Source: Torymus aiolomorphi (lineage: Eukaryota; Arthropoda; Insecta; Hymenoptera; Torymidae). Taken from it: DNA of 64,000 bases. The translations under genes and the position numbers were made by a program. The DNA is taken from NCBI GenBank assembly GCA_036365515.1, contig CM070874.1:43275083-43339082 (forward strand), in the 5' to 3' direction. Of this stretch, positions 9,862 to 20,523 are shown one piece after another; positions within the stretch are counted from its first letter, which is position 1, and every line of letters starts with the position of its first letter. The notes beneath the pieces are model-generated. The model was given only the letters and a program-made list of their open reading frames with translations, searched no databases and was not told the origin of the DNA.

Positions 9862-11187
9862 TCATTTTTTCGCTTCTAGTAATCGCGCTTTCGCCATTTT
9901 TTGAGTATCATTCAATTTAAATATTAATTCATCTAAATACATTTCATACGTTTTCTCTACGGTTCGCGTGTCAAACTCGGAAGGCAATCGCGCCTTTTGT
10001 CCAAAAATTAATTCATGAGGAGTAAAACCGTGCGCTGAATGAACTGACGTGTTATAAGAAAACATAGCCAATTTAATCCAAGTGTCCCAATCAGTTTTGT
10101 CCGTATACATTTTAAGATATTCAACTAACGAGTGATGGCTTCTCTCTAATGAGCCCATGGTTTGAGGATGGAAGGAAGTAGATCGTAATTGTTTTATTTT
10201 AAATATCTTAGCTACTTTTTGCATTAGACTACTTTGAAAATTACTTCCTTGATCAGTCTTAATTGCCTCGGGGCAACCGAATCTACTTATGAAATCGTGT
10301 ACTAACGCGGTGGCCACCATTTCGGCGGTCATATCAGGAATAGGAAGGGCATCAGAGTATTTCGTTAAATTACATTGTAAAGTCAATATATACTCGTTTC
10401 CAGCTACGGTTACGGGTAGAGGTCCCACAATGTCCATTTCTAAAACTTCAAAGGCTCTACTGGGGGTAGAAGTGATTCTCATAGGCTGCTTTGTTTTTAC
10501 TCGTACCAATTTCCTTTTCTGGCATTCTGCGTACGTTCTAACATACTCCGAAATGTCTTCTTTGATTCCGGGCCAGAAATATCGCTCGCGAACGCGGTGG
10601 TAAGTTTTAGCAACACCCTTGTGATCCCCTATCGTTGAGTTATGGGCTTCACTTATAATTCTCAATCTATCATCGAGAGGAGGAATAGTTACTTCACCTG
10701 TACAAATTGTTAATTTCGGGGTACTAGTGTTCCAACGCGCTCGCAATGTTATTTCTATTGGTAACCAGTGATTTCTCTCTAAACCGTCTCCGACCTTTGA
10801 GATACTAACAGAATTTATTCCTTCCTCAATCATCGCGGTCCGGAGGGAGTCTAGACACTGAACTATCATAGTCGCACTTGCTGTTTCATCTGACTTCTCT
10901 TTGACAAATAATGAGTATATTAATTTATCGGTTGATAATTTAGTTTGCACTATTGCGCCTATACTAATGGGCTCGATTTTCAATTGTTCTATATCTATCA
11001 TTTCTAAATCGACTAGTTGCTGACAAATGGGGGTACTTATTTCGCAATCTACTGACACGAAATGCGCGATATTATCTTTCCTCATTAAAAGTTGATCCCG
11101 GGAGTATTCGACGGATGTTATCATTAAAATCTGTTCAATATTATTCACGCGAGGTTGTATAACACATGAATTAACCTTAAGTATCAT
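9862..11187 (-). pseudogene. Gypsy element 1 integrase region
   Basis: A 441-aa frame. The zinc-binding H2C2 region is visible (HNSTIGDHKG...TYAECQKRK), but its first Cys is replaced by Tyr (TYAEC against TCAEC in element 2). The DDE catalytic core is present: D in EMDIVGPLP, D in KTDQGSNF and E in GSLERSHH. It joins element cDNA to the host chromosome. The frame is separated from the preceding pol frame (ending 11204) by a frameshift or stop, so it would not be made as part of a polyprotein. A frame interruption near 9862 also cuts the C-terminus. Confidence 0.85.
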
Positions 11188-11203
11188 AGGACGAATCTCC
11201 TCG

Positions 11204-13507
11204 CTATCTGAGGTGTCGGGACTCTCTGTTTGATCTATCGAGGTCTTGGGTAACCTCGCTATTTGTCTCGTTATCTGAGATCTTGGGTATTACTGCCTCA
11301 CTATCTAGGGTCTTGGGGTTTTCTGAGGTCTTGGGTATCTCTGCCTCTTTATCTAGGGTCTTGGGGTTTCCTGAGGTCTTGGGTATCTCTGCTTCTTTAT
11401 CTAGGGTCTTGGGGTTTCCTGAGGTCTTGGGTATCTCTGCCTCTTTGTCTAGAGTCTTGGGGTTTCCTGAGGTCTTGGGTATCTCTGCCTCTTTATCTAG
11501 CTCTTTATCTGAGCTCTCTAATCTTTTTCCTCGCTTTCTGAGGTACGGGAACTGTATGTCATGATTGTCAATAGTGTGTTTATGGTTAGTGTTTATGTTA
11601 TTGTGCTGTAGATTGATGGTGTGGTGTACGTGTGCTGTTTCATCCCTACTTTTGCCTGACGGGATTTCTTGATAGGAATTTTCCTGTTGGTCCCCGGCCC
11701 TATCCTTCTCATGACCCCCAGGAGCTTCGGTTGTGTAACCAACAACCGGATTCTTAGCTAACCACCCAAAAATGCCTGACGGGATTTCTTGATAGGAATT
11801 TTCCTGTTGGTCCCCGGCCCTATACTTCCCAGAAATCATGAGAGCTTCGGTTGCATCCTCCGTACCTGGTTCATTGTTCCCCGCCTGTCGAGGTTTCTTG
11901 ATGGGAATTTTCTCGTTGGCCTCCGGCCCACGCTCATTTAACCTGAGCCTGTCCATTTTGCTAACCTTCCCTGCAATTAAGGGCTTCGGACCATGCTTCC
12001 CATGCCGGGCTAGACCTATCTTCCCTTCTTCAAGGGCTTGAAGTGCGGCCTCTACAACCGGTTCATTTAAGCTAATATCCCTGTGCTCAGGGGCGATCAT
12101 GCTACCCATGACCGGTGTGTTGGTGATGTTAGTCCTTCGATCAGGATTATGAATTGGTGATAATGTCGTGGGTTCGTCATCGTCCGTAAGTCCGTTATTC
12201 AGTCGTGTTAAAGGGTGGCTTAATCGAGTGTTCTCATCCCCTTCAGGAATTCCCTCCCGAGGCTTGACATCTGATTTTGTAAGAAGGAATAATTTTTCAA
12301 TATTCGTCTCAGGAAACAATCCTTCTGGGTTGAGGATGGGTGATGTAGTGACAAATTGCGTGGGTACGGGATTTCTCGAAAGCGCATCCGCGTACATATT
12401 AATTTTTCCAGGTTTATGGATTATTTCGTATTCGTATTCTCTCAAAAGCATTTTCCAACGTGCTACGCGCGCAATACGGTCCTTTAGATTATGCATCCAC
12501 AGCAATGGTTTATGATCGGTTACAAGCGTGAATTTCATTCCGTATAGATAAGGTCTAAACTGCTTTACTGCGTATACTACCGCTAAAAGCTCCTTTTCGG
12601 TGGTTGTATAATTTATCTCCGCGTTTATTAGAGTTCTAGAAGTATAAGCGATAGGGAGATCTTTACCTATGGGTCCTTGGCTTAAAACACCGCCTAACGC
12701 GTAGTCCGACGCGTCTGTAGTTACTATAAATGGTTCTTTAAAATTGGGAAACTGTAATAGAGGTTCGGAGCAAAGAATTTGTTTTAGTTTAATGAAGGCT
12801 TCTTCCTGCGCGGTTGACCATAAAAATATTTGCCCTTTCTGTAAAAGGAAGTTGAGGGGTTTAGCTATTTTTGCGAAATCCGGGATAAATCTCCTATAAT
12901 ACCCTGCTAAACCTAAGAATTGTTTGATATTTTTAGCGTTTCTTGGTCGCGGAAATTCTGACACGGCTTGGGTCTTTCGAGGATCAGGTCTAACACCTTC
13001 TTCCAATATGATGTGGCCGAGGTAGGCGAATTCCTTCTTCAGGAAAAGGCACTTGTCAGGCTGCAGGGTGAGGCCAGCTGTTTTTAATCTACCAAAAAGT
13101 TTTCTTAGTTTCTGGGTGTGATCCTCTAAAGATTCTGCATACACTACTATATCATCCATATAAACAAATAATTCGATTCCCTGCAGCCTGCTAAGAACCT
13201 TGTCCATCATTGATTGGAAAGTGGCGGGATCTTTTAATCCCATAGGCATTCGTTTGTACTGAAGGTGATGAAAAGGGGTTGAAAACGCGGTTTTGGGGGC
13301 GTCAGCGGGATTGATAGGCACCTGATGAAATCCGGAAGCTAAGTCAAGGGTAGAGAAGTATTTACTTCGGCCTAATTGGTCAAGGATTTCGGTTATATTG
13401 GGAAGGGGGTATGCGGATGCGATAGTTTTTTCGTTTAGAGCCCGAAAATCTACTACTAATCGCCATCTTTTGTTACCCTGCGAATCTGGCTTTTCGGAAC
13501 TATCCAT
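11204..13507 (-). pseudogene. Gypsy element 1 reverse transcriptase, RNase H and linker
   Basis: RT motifs LVVDFRALNEKT, STLDLASGFHQ, the active site YMDD (FVYMDDIVVYAE), and RNase H with TDASDYALGG and TDHKPL are in order. The N-terminus overlaps the protease frame at 13456-13507 in a different frame: a frameshift in the WIVPK segment. A small deletion alters GLKGASATFQ (element 2) to GLKDPATFQ. After RNase H comes an unusually long linker of about 330 aa with a duplicated AGDQQENSYQEIPSG block and a 16-aa minisatellite, before the integrase region. Confidence 0.9.
11287..11510 (-). repeat. 48-bp coding minisatellite in the pol linker
   Basis: Four tandem copies of a 16-codon unit, LDKEAEIPKTSGNPKT, with a degenerate fifth copy. 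All repeats stay in frame. Element 2 has only single related pieces (ADISKTS), so the array expanded in this copy or subfamily. Confidence 0.9.
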
Positions 13508-14412
13508 AAGGACGAATTATACGGTGATTCAGATGCTTCTACAATGTCATTGTCGATTAGTTCGTGGACCTGTTTCTGAACTGCTTCGCGTAAATGAGGT
13601 GGATGACGGTACTGTTTTATATTAATGGGAATATTATCCGTGGTCGGTATTTTGTGAGCAATCTTATAAGTTTGGCTAAGTTTATCTTTTGGCAAGTGAA
13701 ACTGACACGGAAACTGAGAAACTAATTTTATCACGCTATCCTTTTCTTGCTGATTAAGCCCTTCCAAGTTCAATAATTCAGTTACTTTATTAATTCTATT
13801 TCGCTGTTCTGTCTCAATGTCAGCCTCATCGGATACTCTAATTGAACGAACTGGTTTTATTGTGCCGTCGTAGCTTTCTAAAACAATAGGGGGTACAATT
13901 AATCGAATGTCTTCTGTCGTTGAGTTAATTGCGAATAAAGTAACTTTTCCGTTATTATTGGTGACTAAACATTCGCCCAAAAAGATACCCGGTCCTGTTT
14001 TTATTCTCGGAACGTAACCAGTCTGACGCGCAGGATTTTGAACCGCGAGATGAATCAAGGTTTTTGTTCTAGCCGGTAAATGAATGATATCGTGTTTAAG
14101 AAAAGGGGCAGCTTCCCATGGTTGACCCCAAGTAAGCGTAGAATCTCTAAAGGATAAGGTAGCTTTTTGCGTTCGCATGAATTCTACGCCGAGGATTCCG
14201 TCAGTTTTTATAGGAAAGTCGTCAGATATGACGTTTAGCCGACAGGGAACTTTGTCAAGCTTAATTTGTACGTAACCTTGGGTTTCAATTAACCCGTCGC
14301 CAATTCCAGCTAGTCTATACAAGGTATCTACAAGAATAGGTACACTACTTTTTAATAAACCTCGCTTTATAATATTCAACTCAAAACCTGTATCCAAAAG
14401 GAATCGCGACAT
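13456..14412 (-). pseudogene. Gypsy element 1 protease and start of RT
   Basis: An aspartic protease frame with RFLLDTGFELNII (catalytic D-T-G) and the flap/second motif region ILGVEFM. It then runs into the RT N-terminal segment (SPYNSSLWIVPK), where the frame is lost. The first listed Met (14412) is internal: coding upstream reaches the gag stop in the -1 frame relative to gag. Confidence 0.85.
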
Positions 14413-14456
14413 ATCCCTAACTAAATCCTCGCTCGCGAATGCAACAATGGGAGATT

Positions 14457-15653
14457 TTATGTCCTGCGGGGTGGTGGTGGCAAGGATAATGGCGCGGGTC
14501 TGGACAGCAGAGCTGGAGGGTTCACCAACGCGCCCGTATGGCGAACCACTCCCGAGTTTAAAGGATATGCGTTATTATTATTATTATTATTATTAGGAGG
14601 ATCAGGTCTCTGATACTGGTTTGTTCGTTTCCTACACTCGTTAATATTATGCCCAGAGAGTTTACAGTAATTACAAAATTTAGATCTATGTTTTTCTTTA
14701 TATATCGGACAGCGTCGAAAACCATGATCTGATTTACCGTATTCGTAACATTTAAACATTTTCTTTTCTGGCTCCCCTTGTGTTTCCGTTTCCGCAATGT
14801 GACAGTAAGCCCGTTTCCTATTCTCACCTAAGATTTCCCCATGCAAATCGTTGGTTTGCTGGATAAACAGCTCGCTTTCTATAGCTATAGTAATCGCGTT
14901 CTCGAATGAGGTTGGCTGTTTTCCCGCCATCTGTACCGTTATTTCGGGTCGCAAGCCTAATATAAAACATTGTATTGCAGTCCCAATCGCCCTGTCGATT
15001 ACACCCTGAGCATTGGCCGCTTTAGAATTTTCAAGTATTTCCTTTATTTTTTGCAGGATATCAGTAACCCTTAACCCATACTCTGCTACCTTTTCCTGAG
15101 GGCCCTGTTTGATGCGCGCGAGATCTACTTGTAATTGGGGCAAGTTCTTCGTTGGCGTAAAAGCTCTTTTTAACTCGGATAGTAACTGTTCTAGATTATC
15201 AAATTTTTTGAATTGCAAGTAACTTCTAGCTTCCCCGGTGACGTGAGATTTTATTATTTTTAGAAAGAAATTTTTATCGTTAAGATTAACAAATTCCTGG
15301 GCTTCCCTACACTCCCTAATAAATTCGGTCACCGATATATTTTTTCCGTTAAACTCCGGGAGGATTCGCGCTATTTCGTTAGATTTTTTATAACACGCAT
15401 GCGAATTATTCTTTGCATAATTACTTATTGAATTATTATCATTAACTATATCAGTAGAGGTTGCGTGGAATTCGCGAAAACTTGGTAAAGAGTTAGTGCG
15501 CAGTATAAGCGAAGGCTGGCTTACTCTATCGCGACTTTTTCTACCGTGATAAGGATTAGTAAGTAAAACTTCGGACGGATTATTCCTGGTCTCGTTATTA
15601 CTTCCCAGTTTCCCTAAACCTGAACCGGACGCTTGTTCGTCTTTATCGGACAT
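14457..15653 (-). CDS. Gypsy element 1 gag
   Basis: A 398-aa open frame starting MSDKDEQASGSG. The central capsid-like region (NGKNISVTEFIREC, LNELK-type helices, ALGLRPE-like segment) is followed by two zinc knuckles. The first is damaged (CYEYGKSDHGFRRC, second Cys to Tyr). The second is intact (CNYCKLSGHNINEC). An Asn run and a Pro-rich tail end it. It forms the particle and packages RNA. It ends at 14457, and protease continues in the -1 frame, the arrangement also found in element 2. Confidence 0.9.
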   Translation of the reverse strand: MSDKDEQASGSGLGKLGSNNETRNNPSEVLLTNPYHGRKSRDRVSQPSLILRTNSLPSFREFHATSTDIVNDNNSISNYAKNNSHACYKKSNEIARILPEFNGKNISVTEFIRECREAQEFVNLNDKNFFLKIIKSHVTGEARSYLQFKKFDNLEQLLSELKRAFTPTKNLPQLQVDLARIKQGPQEKVAEYGLRVTDILQKIKEILENSKAANAQGVIDRAIGTAIQCFILGLRPEITVQMAGKQPTSFENAITIAIESELFIQQTNDLHGEILGENRKRAYCHIAETETQGEPEKKMFKCYEYGKSDHGFRRCPIYKEKHRSKFCNYCKLSGHNINECRKRTNQYQRPDPPNNNNNNNNAYPLNSGVVRHTGALVNPPALLSRPAPLSLPPPPRRT

Positions 15654-15848
15654 TTTTAAATACTCCTACTCGCTCGCTCGCTCAGGTACTTAGCTTGGGT
15701 TATTCGCTGTCTCGCAGATGGCCTTGGTGCTTTGGGCAGAGGCTGAGGACTCGTAGTAGGTGCTGGAACCTCGTGACCGGTGCTGGTGACTTGTTACAAA
15801 TGTTGGGGACTCGTGATCGACGCTGGTGATCTTGGAGTTATATTATTT
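15654..15848 (-). other. Gypsy element 1 leader, remnant
   Basis: Matches 30627-30815 of element 2, including a run of 'ggtgctgg...ctcgtga' repeats. It ends abruptly at a fusion with Harbinger coding sequence. Confidence 0.8.
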
Positions 15849-17005
15849 GCAAATGGTCTCATGAGGTATGACTTCAATGGAAAACCAGAATCACCAACTA
15901 TAAAATATGGAAATACTGTTTGAGTACCAGGGGCTTTATCGAGATAAACAAAATTTAAGTGCTGTTTTCATTTCTGGCCAATCAGCGAGCTGGAAATTTT
16001 TCAATAGCCAATCAAATTTCTCAACACCTCGAAAATTTCGCCTTGTACCGAACACTCGATAAGGCCCCAGGAAGAAAAGTTGGATCTGGCCACTGTACTT
16101 GACCAGCTTCCGAAAGTCTTCCAAGATCACTCCATTGAAAAATTCCAGCATCATTTAAACCTCCTACAATTAATAAAGTATGAATAAATAATACCCATCA
16201 ACTTGTTAATAACAGAAAAAAGGGAATGAAAATGGTTACCAAAATCACCTATGTAGGCCCAAGTAAAACGTTGATGGGCATCACATAAAGCCATGAGCAC
16301 GATGCTGAAAAATTTCTTATAATTGAAATATCTACTTCCAGAATGTGGTGGTGCTTTAATTCTTATATGGGAACCATCGATTGCACCTAGACAATGAGGG
16401 AAATTCCATAGTCGATAAAAATTTGCAGCAATAGAAAGCCAATCATCACCTTCAGGAAACTTGAGATATTTTGTGCGTAATGCATTAAATAAAACTGTAC
16501 AAACTTCTGGAAATAATTTGTAATACGTAGTCCTTCCAATGTGGAACATCACATATACATTTCTAGCTTTACTATCATGAACTAGGTAACTGTAAATATA
16601 ACGGTAACTGTAAATATAAACTGTTTATAATATGGAATAACGAAAATTTAATATATGTATATTTAAAAATCTGGAATTACTTTAGCACTATAGCAAGACG
16701 TAATTCTGGTGGTAAAGGCTCACGCCAACTTCTCTTTGTTAGTTGAGGGCTACTATTTCAAAAAGATAATTAAATTGTCCTACTGTCATACCCATGAAAT
16801 TTTCAAATTCTTCGTGATCTTCAAGTTTGAAAATAAGGAAAATTGTATGATATGCTCCATAATGTTGTCTAATATGTGGTAATAAATGTGGCTTTGTCCA
16901 CCAGCGCCTGATTACCAGACATTTTTCTGATTCTTCTAGCATTACTCCAAATAGAAGTAAATTTATTAACCATTTTTTTACTGCTCTCTTCAGAACTTGA
17001 TTCAT
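15849..17005 (-). pseudogene. PIF/Harbinger transposase, decayed and truncated
   Basis: Pieces read in order on the minus strand. An N-terminal segment at 17005-16739 contains VIRRWWTKPHLL. A middle segment at 16552-16151 has LGAIDGSHIRIKAPP (first catalytic D). A region near 16150 in another frame reads GGLNDAGIF. A last piece at about 15945-15850 has VGDSGFPLKSYLMRP (second catalytic D). The third acidic residue is missing because the gene fuses to the gypsy leader at 15848. Several frame changes and stops are present. Such transposases cut and paste DNA at TWA sites. No terminal repeat was identified with confidence. Confidence 0.85.
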
Positions 17006-17106
17006 TTTTCACTTTATTTTTTTATACCACTCTAACCTCAAAATCACAACTTTGATATGATTTTTCGGCGCTCGTGGTATAAAACACCGTTCGAAACTAG
17101 TGCGTA

Positions 17107-17187
17107 AGTCGATTATTTAGGTGGTGTGACTTTTTCGCATTCGCTTCGCTCGTGCAAAAAGTCACACCAGCTAAATAATCGACTTCC
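17107..17187. repeat. Perfect-type inverted repeat
   Basis: GTCGATTATTTAG(g)TGGTGTGACTTTTT pairs with AAAAAGTCACACCAGCTAAATAATCGAC around a loop containing 'attcgcttcgctc'. The arms are about 33 nt with very few mismatches. It may be the terminal region of the Harbinger element or a short foldback. Confidence 0.8.
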
Positions 17188-17522
17188 CCACCCGTGTCGA
17201 AATGTACTATATTTAAATGATAAACATAATTTTCAAATTTTGTACTTTTACTTATCACTTATTATAAATTTCACATGTAAAAAGCAAGATAAATTGTCAC
17301 ATAATTACTACAGCATTATTATGATTAATTATAATTAAAGTTTCATGTGCGCAAGTACAGTATTAAGGTAGGTATGTTGCGTGTTTGCTCCGAAATGCGT
17401 TTCAATTTCGCAGTTGGTGACGACCCTCTCTCTTCTTCCCCATGCAGCTAGCGACAAGAACACGGTTGCACGTCTGCACAACGTAGCTGCGCAGTCAAAT
17501 GCATCTGCAAGATATTGGGGAC
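17188..17522. other. No gene seen
   Basis: AT-rich, then moderately GC-rich sequence between the hairpin and the LTR-like end. The open frames here are short and have no recognisable product. Confidence 0.4.
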
Positions 17523-17627
17523 TCACCCTAAGTGGGACACTTTTCGAGGCCTACCCCCACCACCGGAGTTTCCAGACCTGTCTATACGACCGTGCTTTCC
17601 ACTGAAAGACCCCGACTCGGGTCGTAA
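17523..17627 (+). repeat. End of a related LTR in opposite orientation
   Basis: The plus strand ends ...CCCCGACTCGGGTCGTAACA, the reverse complement of the first bases of LTR A (TGTTACGACCCGAGTCGGGG). The rest of the segment does not match LTR A/B/C, so it belongs to another subfamily. Element 2 inserted only a few bases beyond it. Confidence 0.6.
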
Positions 17628-17635
17628 CAAGGTAT

Positions 17636-18971
17636 TGTTACGACCCGAGTCGGGATCTTCGAGCAGAAGGGCGCTTCTGCAATGGTCGCCGAGTTGACCA
17701 ACAGGAACGTGGAATTCGTTGTTCGATGGAGCGCTGAAGCGCAAGGAATTGCAGGAACTTTTAAATGAAAAGTCGAACTCAAGAGAATTAAATTATTACT
17801 TTCAAGTTTATTCAATTGAGAAATTAACTTTAGAACTTTAGCAAATATAGAACTTTCAAACGTGACTCGATACCATTCAAAAATGATCTTGAATTTCAAT
17901 GCTCTGAGGTACTTGCACAGAGACCTCAGAGAGACTACTGGAGGCCGGTGAGGAGGCCCTATTTATATTCTAAATTGCAGGTGGAACTCCAGGTTGGTGG
18001 TGGGAGTGGAACCAATCAAAACTATTTCCCTTCCTCAAGTGGGAGTGGCTTCGCTGGAGAATTCTAGTTTAATCCGGTTTTGTCCTTGAGAGTGGGAGTG
18101 GCCTCGCTGGATAATTCTAGTTTAATCTGGATCGTCCTCGAGAGTGGGGGTAGCTAGGTCAGTTATAACTGGATTTATCTGGCTCCCTCTGTTGACCTTG
18201 ATGACTCTAAAAATAGAAGGGAAACAGGAAGAGGGGGGAAGAGACAAACAACTCTTGAAAAATATGGAGTAAATATTTCCAGGAATAATGCGGAGTAAAC
18301 AACTCTAGGAATTATATGGAGTAAACAACTCTAGGAATTATATGGAGTAAATAACTCTAGGAATTATATGGGGAAAACAACTCTAGGAATTATATATTTA
18401 GAAAGGAATGAGCATTTCCCTGAGCGAGTTTTATCCTGTTATATTTTATTATTAAATTATTAACTATTATTCTTATTTATTATTAAATAATGTATTTCTA
18501 CTAGAATCGCAAGCCGTTAGTTATTTGCTTATTCGGGATGTTATTATTATTATTATTATTATTAACAAAATTAATCATTGCAGTATCAAGTTGTTTATTG
18601 TTTAATTATTATTATTTATTTACGGAGCGGTTAAACATAATTTATCTGATTAAAGATAAGGTTTTTATAGTTAAAATCTTCATCGGTTTTTTATCTTATG
18701 GGAATACGATTGATTACGTTTATCATTCAATTAATCGTTTAATTACGTTTTGACGGTTTTATACGTTTAAATCACGTTTGCTATCCAATTAGTTATATTT
18801 ATTATTTAATCGATCTCTTATTGAATACCTATGTCCACGTTTATTATTTAATTGATCAACTACGTATAATTACGTTTGCTATCTAATATTAATTCCTCAA
18901 GTTCCAAATTACTATTGTAGAATCGCCCCTAAATATTCCGCCACTCGTCCGTGCGAACGCAGTTCATAACA
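17636..18971 (-). repeat. Gypsy element 2, 3' LTR (LTR B)
   Basis: 1336 bp, plus-strand termini TGTTACGACCCGAGTCGG and GCAGTTCATAACA. It contains repeated 'aacaactctaggaattatatgg' blocks at about 18295-18395. It is followed by GTTCCCCCCATCTTTT, the complement of the purine tract that primes plus-strand synthesis. LTR A has fewer of the 'ctaggaattatat' blocks. Confidence 0.95.
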
Positions 18972-19318
18972 GTTCCCCCCATCTTTTAAAACACGAACCC
19001 ATGGTTCGGGCTTTTTGCAATCACGGGTTTAATTTAAATAATTAGGGTTTTAAGGGAAAAAAACGCGGGTTGAAGAATTAGTTTTAAGGGTGAATTTATA
19101 ATGAAACGTGGGTTTAATGATTAATTTTAAGTGTGAATCTACAATGAAACGCGAGTTTTAATTTAATTAATTTAAGGGTGAAGGGAGCCCCTGCCATCGC
19201 TCCCTTCCGTGAGATGCTTCCTATGGCTCGCCGGGACCCATCCTGATGCAACGTATCAGGAGTACTTCCTGTTTCCCATTTCCTGGGCAAAAGGAATAAT
19301 ACATCCGGTTGAGTTTAA
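18972..19318 (-). other. Gypsy element 2, 3' non-coding region, distal part
   Basis: Purine tract beside the LTR, 'ttaagggtgaa' repeats and the conserved stem-loop at 19242-19260 (CCTGATGCAACGTATCAGG). It is interrupted at TTAA 19315-19318 by the piggyBac element and resumes at 23343. Confidence 0.75.
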
Positions 19319-20040
19319 CCCGTTAAGGCCCAAACGGACACATTTTTTTGGTGTTTTTCAATTGCTATAAAGATGGGTGAAATGATCTGCAAAAAATTTT
19401 GGACAAGTCAATTTCGATCGCAAATTTTCTGAACTTTCGAAATCCGCTATTGGTTTTTGATTAAAAACTGATTTTAATAGGTTATGTTTGCTTTTTCAGT
19501 GGAAAATCGTGATTTTTGTAAAATATTTTTTCATAAAATCAATATTTTAACTCCGAAATCACTGTCGAATATGGTAGAAAAGTTCATAAAAAGTGTCCAT
19601 GGATAATTTTAAATAAAGTGTACATGGTGGCATTCATTAATTCAAGATGGCAGTTTTCAAAATGGCGGCTCAAACCTGTAAAAATTACAGCTAAATGATA
19701 TTTCGGGAAAATAACAGTCATTTCATCATAGACTTCTATAAAAATTTGTATACATACATTTTTGTGGTCGCTGATTACAAATCTGAGTTTAGATTTCAAA
19801 AATACAAAATGGTGGATCCAATATGGCGGACGAAATTTTCAAAAATCAACAGATTCTGGCCAAATTTCGTTCTACGGGGGTTTTTTTGGTCGCTCAATAC
19901 GAATTCGAGGTCAGATTTACAAAATTCTCAAAATAAAGATGGACACTATAAAATGGCGGATACAAAATGGCGGATAATTTCCAATAATCAGTCAATTCAG
20001 CCCAAATTTTATTTTTGGGGGTTTCTTCGGTCACTTCCTA
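19319..20040. repeat. piggyBac left inverted repeat
   Basis: Long near-identical inverse of 22650-23342. Small open frames in both arms are mirror copies and not genes. Confidence 0.85.
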
Positions 20041-20523
20041 ATTTTTCTGCACGAATTTTTTTTAGTCAGTGAATACGAATCAGAGATCATATTTATAAAG
20101 TTTTCTAAATATAGAATTTATTACTGTTTTACATTTCATAATTTTTAAAAATATCGAATTAAAGGTAGCGGATGAAAAAGACTTTTGATTTTTCTATTCC
20201 TATTTTATATAAATTTGGTTGAAGTCAATCTATTTCATAATCTTTTGAACTATATTCATATTCTCATTCGTTATATCTAGTTGAGTGAACTATCGCTAGG
20301 TGGCGTATTGAAAAAATACTGCCCGCAATAAAAAACTCAAGAGTAGGCTACATGTAAAACTCGGTTAGTTGAAATAGAATACTTACTCCATAGATCCTTA
20401 TATGTCATATATCATATGACTAAGGATACTTAGGCAGCTCAATTGTAGGAAATTGGAAACAAATAATTCTGGCTACTTGTAAAGGAAATCTTATTTCTTT
20501 TCAAGTTGTAAAATATTTGAAAT

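Larger units (their letters stand above)
7107..15848 (-). mobile_element. Ty3/gypsy element 1, 5'-truncated
   Basis: An LTR retrotransposon read on the minus strand, with gag at 15653, protease/RT/RNase H/integrase to 9862, a 1.28-kb 3' non-coding region and a 3' LTR at 7107-8581. The order RT then integrase and the CCHC gag define Ty3/gypsy. No env frame is present. The 5' LTR and most of the leader are missing: similarity to element 2 stops at 15848, where Harbinger transposase sequence begins. Gag-pol is broken by frameshifts, so it cannot be autonomous. Confidence 0.9.

Noticed and set aside
11263..11564. Plus-strand open frames rich in 'LGSWGFLRSWVSL' repeats
   Set aside because: Antisense of the 48-bp pol minisatellite.
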